Assembly (NCBI GenBank): GCA_034926415.1
Contig: JAYFRC010000022.1
Coordinates: forward strand, 1-17,667
Direction: 5' to 3'
Source: JAYFRC01 sp034926415
GTDB taxonomy: Bacteria; Bacillota; Clostridia; Oscillospirales; Oscillospiraceae
DNA length: 17,667 nucleotides
In this document: positions 1 through 6,699 of the stretch, in pieces
How positions within the stretch are numbered: position 1 is the stretch's first letter
How the letters are laid out: every line of letters begins with the position of its first letter
Notes under the pieces: generated by a model
The model's database searches: none
What the model saw: the letters and a program-made list of their open reading frames with translations, nothing else
Told to the model about the DNA's origin: nothing
Made by a program: the position numbers and the translations under genes

Positions 1-150
1 GAGCTGCTGCGCGACAGGACCGCCTACGAAAAGATGGCTAAGGCAGTGAACCCTTACGGCGACGGACACGCATGCCGCAGGATAGCCGACGACATACTCT
101 GGTATTTTGGAAGAAGAGACACGAAAGCGGAAGACTACGGCAGAGAATGA
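1..150 (+). CDS. wecB: UDP-N-acetylglucosamine 2-epimerase (non-hydrolysing), C-terminal end only
   Basis: Partial gene: the window opens in frame 1 and reads 49 codons to TGA at 148-150. The visible tail contains AYEKMAKAVNPYGDG followed by RRIADDIL. This is the characteristic C-terminal signature of the non-hydrolysing UDP-GlcNAc 2-epimerase family (WecB/MnaA), which interconverts UDP-GlcNAc and UDP-ManNAc in the cytoplasm for cell-wall teichoic acid or other surface glycopolymers. The catalytic residues lie upstream, outside the window, so activity cannot be judged. The last dozen or so residues (RRDTKAEDYGRE) are charged and not diagnostic. The identification rests on this short motif and is fairly secure at family level; the symbol could equally be mnaA. 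Confidence 0.82.
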   Translation, partial: ELLRDRTAYEKMAKAVNPYGDGHACRRIADDILWYFGRRDTKAEDYGRE

Positions 151-179
151 CAATATTCAAAGAGCCGCTGTGACGTACG

Positions 180-204
180 CGTTAAACAGCGTTTCCGTTT
201 AACG
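180..204. promoter_or_regulatory. Inverted repeat upstream of the anchored protein gene
   Basis: CGTTAAAC (180-187) and GTTTAACG (197-204) are perfect 8-bp inverted repeats separated by 9 bases. They sit just before the AAAGGGGG ribosome-binding site of the gene at 221. No T-run follows, so it is not a typical intrinsic terminator for the preceding epimerase gene. It could be an operator or an mRNA hairpin next to the Shine-Dalgarno. Function is not established. Confidence 0.4.
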
Positions 205-220
205 AAAGGGGGCGCCGCGC

Positions 221-979
221 GTGAAAAAGGAAAAGATGACTCCGCTTTATATCATCGTCGCAGCGCTTATAATCGTGACGGTGCTGTTTTTTGTGGGAAC
301 GAGATGTTTCAGCGGAGGCAGAGCGCATATAGTTCTGCCGGGAACGGAAGACGCCTCAAATTCATCCTCGGGAGATGGAGGACAGACCGATTCCGTCGTC
401 CGTGTCGAGGTCAACGCCGAAAACGTGCAGGATGTCATATCCACGCTTTCAAGGCCGGAGGCGTATTCCTGCTCCATGACGATAGAAACCTTCTATTCCG
501 CCGGCAGCGGAACGACGACCGTCTCAGCCCGCGTAGACGGCGGATATACCCGCGCCGACATGAAGCTGACCGGGGGCCAGACGCGCCACGTCATCTACGG
601 CGGTGATAAGGTTTATATCTGGTATAACTCTGAGCGCTCGTATTATTCCGGCAGCGCCGGAGCAATTACCGCCGACGAGGAAGAGCGCATACCGACTTAC
701 GAGGATGTGCTTGAGATAGCCCCTGGCGATATAGCCGAGGCCGATTATCGTACGCTCGGCGATTTTGACTGCATATATGTCGAATCGAAAAGCGCCGACA
801 GGGAATATGCTGACTTTTATTGGGTGGACGTTAACACCGGTCTGCTCGTTTCCTCAGAGAAACAGAAAAACGGCGAGACCGTTTACCGTATGAGCGCCTC
901 TGACATAGCTGTTTCGTCGCCTGATGCGGCAGCGTTTACACTTCCGGACGGAACGGTGATTCACGTCGTTGGTTCATAA
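221..979 (+). CDS. Membrane-anchored extracytoplasmic protein of unknown function (possibly LolA/lipoprotein-sorting-like fold)
   Basis: 252 aa, starting at GTG 221 behind AAAGGGGG (205-212). The N-terminus is Lys-rich and then hydrophobic (about residues 8-27), giving one transmembrane anchor or an uncleaved signal. A Ser/Gly/Asp-rich linker follows (about 40-58), and the rest is a soluble domain facing outward. That domain is predicted to be beta-rich and includes the stretch FYWVDVNTGLLVSSEKQ (about residues 199-215). This pattern of a strand, a D-x-x-T-G-L turn and a charged strand recalls LolA/LppX-like lipoprotein-sorting folds, but I cannot confirm it. A Cys lies at the end of the membrane segment (residue 29) without a convincing lipobox. 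The gene is monocistronic, with its own terminator directly downstream. No family is recognised with confidence. Confidence 0.7.
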   Translation: MKKEKMTPLYIIVAALIIVTVLFFVGTRCFSGGRAHIVLPGTEDASNSSSGDGGQTDSVVRVEVNAENVQDVISTLSRPEAYSCSMTIETFYSAGSGTTTVSARVDGGYTRADMKLTGGQTRHVIYGGDKVYIWYNSERSYYSGSAGAITADEEERIPTYEDVLEIAPGDIAEADYRTLGDFDCIYVESKSADREYADFYWVDVNTGLLVSSEKQKNGETVYRMSASDIAVSSPDAAAFTLPDGTVIHVVGS

Positions 980-992
980 AATGATAAAACCG

Positions 993-1020
993 ACCGCGGC
1001 GGCCATGCCGCCGCGGTTTT
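993..1020 (+). terminator. Intrinsic terminator
   Basis: Perfect 11-bp GC-rich stem, ACCGCGGCGGC (993-1003) with GCCGCCGCGGT (1007-1017), loop CAT, then TTTT. It lies 13 bases after the stop of the anchored-protein gene and separates it from the MATE gene. Confidence 0.9.
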
Positions 1021-1044
1021 GTCGATATCTGAAAGAAGATTGGT

Positions 1045-2400
1045 ATGGATTCGGAGAATAAAAAGACCAACAGGCTGGGATCGGAAAGCATACCCCGGCT
1101 GCTGTTTTCAATGGCGCTGCCGACGCTTCTGGCTCAGCTCGTCAACCTGCTTTACAATATAGTCGATCGCGCCTTCGTCGGCCACATAGCGGGCATCGGC
1201 TCGCTGGCGCTGGCGGGACTTGGAGTATGCTTCCCGGTAACTTTGCTGCTGTCGGCTTTCGCGGTGCTTGTCGGAATGGGGGGCGCGTCAAGGGCCTCGA
1301 TAGCGATGGGCGAAAAGAACTATTCAAAGGCCGAGCATATTCTCGGAAACTGCGCCATGCTCGCGATTATTTTTTCTGTGCTGACGCTCGTAATATTCGA
1401 GCTTACGTGCGAGCCGCTGCTTTCGGTGACGGGCGCCGGAAGCGAGGTGCTGCCGTACGCCGTGTCATATATGCGGATATATCTTATCGGCACGCCATTC
1501 GTAATGGCGACTATGGGACTGAACGGGTTTATCACGAATCAGGGATTCGCAAAAACTAGCATGGCTACCATCTGCATAGGCGCCGCTATAAATATCGTGC
1601 TCGACCCGCTGCTCATTTTCAATTTTGGAATGGGGGTGCGCGGCGCGGCAATCGCAACAGTGATTGCCCAGGGCGTCTCCGCACTGTGGGTGCTTATCTT
1701 CCTGAATGGTAAGAAGGGAAGCATACGCATACGCACGAAGGAGATGCGTCTCGACAGAAGAACCGTCGCTCTTGTCATATCGCTTGGCATGTCCCCGTTC
1801 ATGATGAACGTGACGGAGTGTGCCGTGCAGTTTACATACAATATTTCAATATCGCAGTACGGCGATCTGTATGTCGCGCTGCAGAGCGTGCTGTTTACCC
1901 TTATTTCCATAATCTGGATGCCGATGACGGGATTCGCGCAGGGTGCGGCGCCGATAATCAGTTTCAACTACGGCGCACAGCGGCTTGACCGCGCCCGGGG
2001 AACGTTCAACCTTTTATTTGTAATAGACATGATCTTCGCTGTCGGAGTTGTGACGCTTATCGAGATATTTCCGCACGCGGTGCTCGCGGTCTTTACGAGC
2101 GACCCGGAGCTTATCGCACTTGGAACGACCCCGCTTCGCGTGTATCTTTTCGGATTTTGTCTGATGGGCGCGCAAAGCGCCTGCCAGCAGACGTTTCTCG
2201 CCCTCGGGCAGGCGAAGATATCTATGTTCCTCGCGACGCTCCGCAAGATGTTTCTCATATGGCCGCTGGCGCTTATATTGCCGCACTTGTGGGGCCTCGG
2301 CGTCTGGGGGCTGTTCATCGCGGAGCCGATAGCGGACCTTATCGCCGGAACTGTGACATACCTGACGTTCCGAGTGAAAAGCAAAAAGCTGCTGTACTGA
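1045..2400 (+). CDS. MATE family multidrug/metabolite efflux transporter
   Basis: 451 aa, start ATG 1045 with GAAAGAAG (1031-1038) upstream. The length and about 12 hydrophobic segments fit the MATE (MatE, MOP superfamily) cation-antiport exporters of the DinF/NorM/MepA type. The N-terminal part has the family pattern around IPRLLFSMALPTLLAQLVN, then VDRAFVGHIAG (residues about 40-50). The second half repeats the arrangement with GFAQGAAPIISFNYGAQ (about 298-314), another MATE hallmark. Such pumps use Na+ or H+ gradients to expel cationic drugs or metabolites. Within MATE it looks closest to the MepA-like clostridial group, but the substrate cannot be inferred. It stands alone between an upstream terminator and a convergent neighbour whose stop codon is only 13 bp away. 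Confidence 0.93.
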   Translation: MDSENKKTNRLGSESIPRLLFSMALPTLLAQLVNLLYNIVDRAFVGHIAGIGSLALAGLGVCFPVTLLLSAFAVLVGMGGASRASIAMGEKNYSKAEHILGNCAMLAIIFSVLTLVIFELTCEPLLSVTGAGSEVLPYAVSYMRIYLIGTPFVMATMGLNGFITNQGFAKTSMATICIGAAINIVLDPLLIFNFGMGVRGAAIATVIAQGVSALWVLIFLNGKKGSIRIRTKEMRLDRRTVALVISLGMSPFMMNVTECAVQFTYNISISQYGDLYVALQSVLFTLISIIWMPMTGFAQGAAPIISFNYGAQRLDRARGTFNLLFVIDMIFAVGVVTLIEIFPHAVLAVFTSDPELIALGTTPLRVYLFGFCLMGAQSACQQTFLALGQAKISMFLATLRKMFLIWPLALILPHLWGLGVWGLFIAEPIADLIAGTVTYLTFRVKSKKLLY

Positions 2401-2413
2401 TTCGGCGCGTTGC

Positions 2414-2674
2414 TTACAGTATCAGCAGCAGTCCCAGCGCCGTCATAAGCTCCTCGTCTCCTTTTTCAGAGAAGAGAAAAAACAATATCAGCAGCAGCAG
2501 AATATCGCCCGTGTCGATGTGATCAAGCCCGAGCTTGCCGAGGACTTTGTGGATAAAGTCCCCGGCGCTTTTTTCGCCGTTCCAGCCGCCCGAGCGGGGG
2601 GGCTCGCGACGTCCGCTTTCTTCATTTACCCGGGTATATACGCCTCCGTCATCTCGCACATAACGGTTATACAT
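2414..2674 (-). CDS. Small protein with hydrophobic Leu-rich C-terminus, third gene of a three-gene operon; function unknown
   Basis: 86 aa, start ATG at 2674 with GAGTGAGG upstream (minus strand), 10 bases after the stop of the preceding operon gene. The N-terminal half is polar and probably disordered (Arg, Gly, Pro). The C-terminal half is a strongly hydrophobic Leu/Ile run, ILLLLILFFLF, then an acidic SEKGDEEL break, then a terminal LGLLLIL. It could be a tail-anchored or membrane-associated peptide with two short hydrophobic stretches. From memory, similar short proteins with a DTGDLLLLLILFLLF-type tail occur next to repeat proteins in Oscillospiraceae, always as hypotheticals. I cannot verify that here. 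The reading frame is supported by its Shine-Dalgarno and by tight coupling to its neighbour. Confidence 0.75.
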   Translation of the reverse strand: MYNRYVRDDGGVYTRVNEESGRREPPRSGGWNGEKSAGDFIHKVLGKLGLDHIDTGDILLLLILFFLFSEKGDEELMTALGLLLIL

Positions 2675-2684
2675 AGCTCACGCC

Positions 2685-3368
2685 TCACTCCCCCAATCCT
2701 TTGAGAAACAGCTTTCCAGCTTGCAGGAGCCGCGCGAGCTGCAGCGCACGGTCGACCTTTTCCTGACGTTCGCTTTTGAGAAACGGCTTGAGCGCATAAA
2801 GCAGCTGCGCGCGCTCCTCCTGTTTTCCGTCGTTCAGCTGCGCCAGCAGCGGTAGAAATTTTGCCACGGCGTCTGAGCCTCCGCCGCCGAGCAGGGAGGC
2901 AAACCCTCCAGAGGCCGGCGCTCCGCCGCCTTCAGGCCTTGATCCGGAGAAAAGGGATGCGATTTGCGCTAGCATTTTCGGGTCCATTCCGCCGAGCAGG
3001 GAGGCAAGCCCTCCTGAAGCCGGCGTTCCGCCGCTTTCAGGCTTCGACCCGGAGAAAAGCGACGCAATTTGCGCTAGCATTTTCGGGTCCATTCCGCCGA
3101 GCAGGGAGGCAAGCCCTCCTGAAGCCGGCGCTCCGCCGCTTTCAGGCTTCGACCCGGAAAAAAGCGATGCGAGCTGCGCGAGCATTTTCGGATCCATTCC
3201 GCCGAGAAGCGACGAGAATCCGGAGTCCGGGCTCTTTTCGCTCTTCGCCTCCGGCTGCCGCGTTTCGGGGGCGTCCTGCCCCGAGAGCTTTTTTGCAAGC
3301 TCGGCCACCTGCGCCATGCTCTCCGGAGACGAAAGCAGAGCGTTAAGTTTATCTTCAAATTCGCTCAT
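2685..3368 (-). CDS. Repeat-containing hypothetical protein, second gene of the operon
   Basis: 227 aa, start ATG 3368 behind GGGAGGCGG. The N-terminus (MSEFEDKLNALLSSPESMAQ) is a helical head very like a segment in the upstream gene product (SSPDGQKLLAML). The middle holds tandem 35-residue units, each built as a probable amphipathic helix (LLGGMDPKMLAQIASLF) followed by a flexible Gly/Ser/Pro/Ala linker. The first, divergent copy is at about residues 52-70 and three further copies follow. The C-terminal ~65 residues are a charged helical tail ending LARLLQAGKLFLKGLGE. There is no signal peptide, no enzymatic motif and no Cys, so a scaffold or self-associating structural role is the natural guess, but that is inference. 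Repeat number probably varies between strains because the DNA copies are near identical. Confidence 0.8.
   Translation of the reverse strand: MSEFEDKLNALLSSPESMAQVAELAKKLSGQDAPETRQPEAKSEKSPDSGFSSLLGGMDPKMLAQLASLFSGSKPESGGAPASGGLASLLGGMDPKMLAQIASLFSGSKPESGGTPASGGLASLLGGMDPKMLAQIASLFSGSRPEGGGAPASGGFASLLGGGGSDAVAKFLPLLAQLNDGKQEERAQLLYALKPFLKSERQEKVDRALQLARLLQAGKLFLKGLGE
2886..3200. repeat. Three tandem 105-bp repeats inside the coding sequence
   Basis: Copies begin at 2886, 2991 and 3096, each opening with GCCGAGCAGGGAGGCAA and closing with TCCATTCC. The period is exactly 105 bp (35 codons, in frame). Copies two and three are closest to each other; the outermost differ mainly at third codon positions. 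A degenerate fourth start, GCCGAGAAGCGACGAG, follows at 3201. The in-frame period means copy-number changes would alter the protein length without breaking it. Confidence 0.95.
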
Positions 3369-3388
3369 TCATCCGCCTCCCGCGTGCT

Positions 3389-3646
3389 TCACTTTATATT
3401 AGCTTTTGTGCTGAGCCGCTGAATGAGCGCGGAGCCTTCCTTCGTCTGCATAATCTCGGCAATCATATGTACAACGTCGGCCGTGTTGCCCTTTTCGGCC
3501 GATTCCGTGGCCTGTTTCAGCTTCGTCCCGCCGTCTTCGGTAAGCATGGCCAGCAGCTTCTGGCCGTCGGGTGAAGACATGAGCTGTTTGACCGCGGCCT
3601 GATTTTCCCTCAGAGCCCTGAGCTGTTCCATAATGTTCTGATCCAT
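3389..3646 (-). CDS. Small helical hypothetical protein, first gene of the operon
   Basis: 85 aa. I place the start at ATG 3646 (MDQNIMEQLRALRENQ) rather than at the upstream in-frame codon at 3757. GGGAGGG lies 5-6 bases before 3646, while the upstream extension has no ribosome site and would overlap the likely promoter. The product is acidic to neutral and all-helical, with no membrane segment. It contains an MSSPDGQKLLAMLTEDGG segment resembling the N-terminal head of the next gene product. The stop is 20 bases before the start of the repeat protein, consistent with one transcript. Similar small proteins next to repeat proteins are, as far as I recall, common in Oscillospiraceae without assigned function. 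Confidence 0.8.
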   Translation of the reverse strand: MDQNIMEQLRALRENQAAVKQLMSSPDGQKLLAMLTEDGGTKLKQATESAEKGNTADVVHMIAEIMQTKEGSALIQRLSTKANIK

Positions 3647-3676
3647 AATACCCTCCCGATAGTTTTCTCTATACGC

Positions 3677-3706
3677 AGTATATGTAGCGCCCGATGCGTT
3701 CGTGAA
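3677..3706 (-). promoter_or_regulatory. Possible sigma-A promoter of the three-gene operon
   Basis: On the minus strand TTCACG (plus 3701-3706) and TATACT (plus 3677-3682) are separated by 18 bases, about 31 bases upstream of the chosen start at 3646. The -35 is only a 4/6 match. The flanking CATATACT also resembles a sigma-E type -10, so sporulation control is a possible alternative. Confidence 0.35.
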
Positions 3707-3756
3707 AAAAATGCGATAGTGGACGCAAAGCCTCACCGTCTTGTAGGATATGCACA

Positions 3757-3792
3757 TTGTCTTTTTCTGTGATGAGTAATAAAATTTTATTA
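3757..3792 (+). promoter_or_regulatory. Putative promoter and palindromic operator of the DUF1275 gene
   Basis: TTGTCT (3757-3762), 17 bases, then TAAAAT (3780-3785) can serve as a sigma-A promoter. The -10 is embedded in a perfect 16-bp palindrome, TAATAAAATTTTATTA (3777-3792). A protein bound to the palindrome would block RNA polymerase. The start codon follows at 3816. Confidence 0.45.
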
Positions 3793-3815
3793 GATTGATT
3801 TACGGAGGCGAATGC

Positions 3816-4487
3816 ATGAGACGGTCGGAACAGATGTCTGAGTCGATAGAGCTCGGAGTGGTTTTGTCGATAGCAGGCGGATTTATGGACGCATACTCGT
3901 ATATTTGCCGCGGCCATGTGTTTGCAAATGCGCAGACCGGCAATATGCTTCTGCTCGGCGTCAATCTGGCCGAGGGCAACTGGGGCGTAGCGGAGCACTA
4001 TCTTTTGCCTGTGCTGGCATTTATGCTTGGTATTGCGGCCGCGTGGGCCGTCAGGCGCAGGAAGACGGGATTCAGTATGGTGCACTGGCGTCAAATTTCC
4101 GTACTTGCCGAAATAGCCGTGCTGATCGTGGTATGCTTTCTGCCGCAAAGCATGAATCTGCTCGCGAACAGCCTTACCTCGCTTGCCTGCGGAGTGCAGG
4201 CCGAGAGCTTTATGAAAATACGCGGAAGTTCCGCCGCGACGACAATGTGCATCGGCAATCTTCGCAGCGGGACACAGGACGTATGCGAGTATTTCAACAC
4301 CGGCGACAAAAACGTTCTTCAACGCGGTCTTATGTATTACGGAGTAATAGCGTGCTTCGTTTTGGGCGCGGTTATCGGCAACTATTTTGTGCGGCTTTAC
4401 GCGGAGCGCGCCATCCTAGGCTGCGCCGCCGCGCTGTTTATAGCATTTCTGATGATGTTCGTCAATCGTGAAAATAAAACGCGCTGA
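3816..4487 (+). CDS. DUF1275 (YoaK-like) integral membrane protein
   Basis: 223 aa, start ATG 3816 chosen because GGAGG (3804-3808) is 7 bases upstream. An in-frame TTG at 3795 lies before the Shine-Dalgarno and is rejected. The sequence is about six transmembrane segments with the family signature near the N-terminus: GGFMDAYSYICRGHVFANAQTGN in concept, i.e. a GGxxDA-Y motif (about residues 22-27) followed by a F-x-N-x-QTGN motif (about 36-44). This is typical of DUF1275 (PF06912). Family members are widespread bacterial membrane proteins of unknown function, sometimes suggested to be transporters. It is divergent from the three-gene operon and convergent with endonuclease III across a shared terminator. 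Confidence 0.9.
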   Translation: MRRSEQMSESIELGVVLSIAGGFMDAYSYICRGHVFANAQTGNMLLLGVNLAEGNWGVAEHYLLPVLAFMLGIAAAWAVRRRKTGFSMVHWRQISVLAEIAVLIVVCFLPQSMNLLANSLTSLACGVQAESFMKIRGSSAATTMCIGNLRSGTQDVCEYFNTGDKNVLQRGLMYYGVIACFVLGAVIGNYFVRLYAERAILGCAAALFIAFLMMFVNRENKTR

Positions 4488-4497
4488 TAAAAAATAC

Positions 4498-4533
4498 GCG
4501 CCCCGCAAACTCGAGGTTTGCGGGGCGCTTTTT
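4498..4533. terminator. Bidirectional intrinsic terminator
   Basis: Perfect 13-bp stem, GCGCCCCGCAAAC (4498-4510) with GTTTGCGGGGCGC (4516-4528), loop TCGAG. TTTTT follows on the plus strand and an A-run (4489-4494) precedes it, giving a T-run for minus-strand transcripts. It serves both the DUF1275 gene and the convergent endonuclease III gene. Confidence 0.92.
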
Positions 4534-4535
4534 GC

Positions 4536-5174
4536 TTATTTCGCGGCTTTGCCGAAATCGCAGTATTTCCTTATCGGGCAACGTCCGCATTCCGGAGCGC
4601 GGGCGGTGCATATTGCACGTCCGTGCAGCACGAGCCTGTGGCAGAAATCGGAGCTTTCCTCCGGAGGAATGACAAGACGAAGCTGCGCTTCGACGCTTGC
4701 CGGGTTCTTTGTCCCGTCGGTCAGACCGATGCGCCCGCTTATGCGTATGCAGTGGGGGTCCGCGACGTATGCCGGTTTCCCGTAGACGTCTCCGAGGACC
4801 AGATTTGCAGTCTTGCGCCCGACGCCGGGGAGTTTCAAAAGCTCATCCATGGTGTCGGGAACTTTTCCGCCGTATTCCGACACGAGCACGCGCGCGCATT
4901 TTGCTATGTCGCGCGCTTTTGTCTGATACAGTCCGCAGGAGCGTATGTATTCGCCTATCTCTTCGGACTCGGCATTCGCGAGCGAGTCGAGCGTAGGGAA
5001 AGCCGAAAATAAAACCGGCGTTACCATGTTCACGCGCGCGTCGGTGCATTGAGCGGAGAGCCGCGTCGCGAAAAGCAGCTCGTAGTCTTTGCTATATTGG
5101 AGCGAGCAGACCGCTTCCGGATATTCGGCCTTCAACCCGTCAAGAATATGACGGACGGCGCTTTTAGTTTTCAT
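4536..5174 (-). CDS. nth: Endonuclease III (DNA glycosylase / AP lyase)
   Basis: 212 aa from ATG 5174, chosen because GGAGGG lies just upstream and because it gives the standard family length (E. coli 211 aa); the longer frame to 5273 has no support. The enzyme removes oxidised pyrimidines in base-excision repair. The helix-hairpin-helix LPGVGRKTANLVL (residues 115-127) carries the catalytic Lys121. The catalytic Asp is D139. Cys189, Cys196, Cys199 and Cys205 reproduce the C-X6-C-X2-C-X5-C 4Fe-4S cluster loop of E. coli Nth. One oddity is that the residue after the catalytic Asp is Pro (VADPH) where most family members have Thr (VDTH). The gene is monocistronic and convergent with DUF1275. 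Confidence 0.95.
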   Translation of the reverse strand: MKTKSAVRHILDGLKAEYPEAVCSLQYSKDYELLFATRLSAQCTDARVNMVTPVLFSAFPTLDSLANAESEEIGEYIRSCGLYQTKARDIAKCARVLVSEYGGKVPDTMDELLKLPGVGRKTANLVLGDVYGKPAYVADPHCIRISGRIGLTDGTKNPASVEAQLRLVIPPEESSDFCHRLVLHGRAICTARAPECGRCPIRKYCDFGKAAK

Positions 5175-5233
5175 AGGGTCCCTCCGATACATAAGATGAA
5201 AATTTGTACGCGTATCGCAGACAAATAACTTTG

Positions 5234-5257
5234 CTTTGTGGATATTATACCACAAAG
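5234..5257 (-). promoter_or_regulatory. nth promoter -10 nested in an inverted repeat
   Basis: CTTTGTGG (5234-5241) and CCACAAAG (5250-5257) are perfect 8-bp inverted repeats. The 8-base spacer supplies, on the minus strand, the -10 TATAAT (plus 5244-5249), preceded by TG one base upstream (extended -10). No good -35 is visible. The layout looks like a repressor operator covering the -10. Confidence 0.55.
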
Positions 5258-5295
5258 GCCGGCAAAAAGCCATAAATATTTGCCTGTTCTGTTCA

Positions 5296-5323
5296 TTGCT
5301 TAAAACGGCATATTTGGTATAAT
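5296..5323 (+). promoter_or_regulatory. Putative sigma-A promoter of glyA
   Basis: TTGCTT (5296-5301), 16 bases, then TATAAT (5318-5323) with an upstream TG (extended -10). This leaves a leader of about 78 bases before the glyA start. The leader is G-rich, with no known riboswitch motif that I can recognise. Confidence 0.6.
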
Positions 5324-5407
5324 TATGTCATCTTATCACCGTAATTATGGGTCGTAAGGCGCAGCGAAGGGGACAGAGCCGGGAACGGCCGCAGGAACGG
5401 AGGAACT

Positions 5408-6652
5408 ATGATTCGGGAAATAATGGATTTCATATCCGCGAACGATGAAGAGCTTGGCAAGGCGATATGGGCGGAGTACGCCCGCCAACAGAGAAATATC
5501 GAACTTATAGCCTCGGAAAACTTTGTCAGCGAGACGGTAATGCTCGCCGCGAGCACGGTGCTCACGAACAAGTACGCCGAGGGTTATCCCGGCAAGCGCT
5601 ATTACGGCGGCTGCGAGTGCGTGGACGTCGTGGAGGAGCTCGCGCGAACGCGCGCAAAGGAACTCTTCAAGGCCGATCACGCCAATGTACAGCCACACAG
5701 CGGAGCGCAGGCAAACTACGCTGTCTACGCCGCGCTTTGCAGCCTGGGAGACACTGTCATGGGCATGGATCTCAGCAACGGCGGACACCTGACGCACGGA
5801 AGCCCGGCCAACTATTCCGGAAAGAATTACCACATGGTCATGTACGGCGTTGATGAAAAAACAGGCCGTATCGACTACGATAAGCTCCGCGACATGGCGC
5901 GCGAGTGCAGACCGAAAATGATAATTGCGGGCGCCTCCGCGTATCCGCGCTTTATTGACTTTGAAAAATTTGGCGACATAGCGCACGAGGTCGGGGCATA
6001 TCTGTTCGTCGACATGGCGCATATTGCGGGACTTGTCGCGGCGGGGCTTCATCCGAGTCCGGTGCCCTATGCTGACGTTGTCACCACCACAACGCACAAA
6101 ACCCTGCGCGGACCGCGCGGCGGCATAATACTCTGCCGCGAAGAGCTTGCGAAAAAGATAGATTCAGCTATTTTCCCGGGTTCTCAGGGCGGCCCGCTCA
6201 TGCATATCATCGCGGCCAAGGCCGCGGCGCTCGGAGAGGCGCTCAAGCCGTCGTTCGCCGAGTATCAGAATCAGATAGTAAAGAATGCCTCAGCTCTTGC
6301 GCAGGGGCTTTTGGACGAGGGCATGAACCTCGTCAGCGGCGGCACGGACAATCACCTCATGCTGCTCGACCTGCGCGGCACCGGAGTGACGGGCAAGGAG
6401 CTCCAGATAAGGCTCGACAAGGTCTATATAACCGCCAACAAGAACACCGTACCAAGCGACCCGGCCGGCCCGTTCGTAACGAGCGGACTCCGCCTCGGTA
6501 CGCCGGCCGCCACGGCCCGCGGCTTCAGGGAGGACGATATGCGCGTCATAGCGTCCCTTATCAGCGGCGCCGCGACGGATTTTGACGCGCAGCAGGACAA
6601 TATCCGCGGCAGGGTCGGAGAACTCTGCTCAGCTCATCCCCTTTACGAATAG
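5408..6652 (+). CDS. glyA: Serine hydroxymethyltransferase
   Basis: 414 aa, start ATG 5408 with GGAGG (5399-5403). This PLP enzyme interconverts serine plus tetrahydrofolate with glycine plus 5,10-methylene-THF in the cytoplasm, feeding one-carbon metabolism. The N-terminal IELIASENFVS (31-41) is the family substrate-binding segment and the YPGKRYYGGCE region (60-70) is also diagnostic. VDMAHIAGLV (201-210) holds the PLP-binding Asp and His. VTTTTHKTLRGPRGG (225-239) carries the Schiff-base Lys231. The length matches E. coli GlyA (417 aa). The gene is transcribed alone, with a hairpin downstream that probably ends the transcript. No motif is missing. Confidence 0.97.
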   Translation: MIREIMDFISANDEELGKAIWAEYARQQRNIELIASENFVSETVMLAASTVLTNKYAEGYPGKRYYGGCECVDVVEELARTRAKELFKADHANVQPHSGAQANYAVYAALCSLGDTVMGMDLSNGGHLTHGSPANYSGKNYHMVMYGVDEKTGRIDYDKLRDMARECRPKMIIAGASAYPRFIDFEKFGDIAHEVGAYLFVDMAHIAGLVAAGLHPSPVPYADVVTTTTHKTLRGPRGGIILCREELAKKIDSAIFPGSQGGPLMHIIAAKAAALGEALKPSFAEYQNQIVKNASALAQGLLDEGMNLVSGGTDNHLMLLDLRGTGVTGKELQIRLDKVYITANKNTVPSDPAGPFVTSGLRLGTPAATARGFREDDMRVIASLISGAATDFDAQQDNIRGRVGELCSAHPLYE

Positions 6653-6654
6653 GA

Positions 6655-6685
6655 TGTACAAATCCCGCCGCATCTATGGTATAAT
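6655..6685 (+). promoter_or_regulatory. Putative rarA promoter between glyA stop and the hairpin
   Basis: TATAAT (6680-6685) preceded by TG one base upstream (ATGGTATAAT). The only -35-like hexamer is TGTACA (6655-6660), with a long 19-base spacer, so the extended -10 would have to do most of the work. The transcript would begin just ahead of the hairpin at 6700-6733. Confidence 0.5.
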
Positions 6686-6699
6686 CCGATAATGAGCAA

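Noticed and set aside
2886..3200. CRISPR-like repeat array
   Set aside because: The repeats are 105 bp, contiguous and in frame within a coding sequence; there are no spacers and no cas genes.
3647..3757. N-terminal extension of the first operon gene up to 3757
   Set aside because: No ribosome site; it would cover the likely promoter, and ATG 3646 has a strong GGGAGGG.
3669..4322. 217-codon minus-strand frame opposite the DUF1275 gene
   Set aside because: Composition is typical of an antisense shadow (His, Arg and Cys rich). The plus-strand gene is a clear family member with a good ribosome site.
5324..5407. Riboswitch (THF or glycine type) in the glyA leader
   Set aside because: The leader is about 78 bases and shows none of the conserved core motifs I know for these classes.
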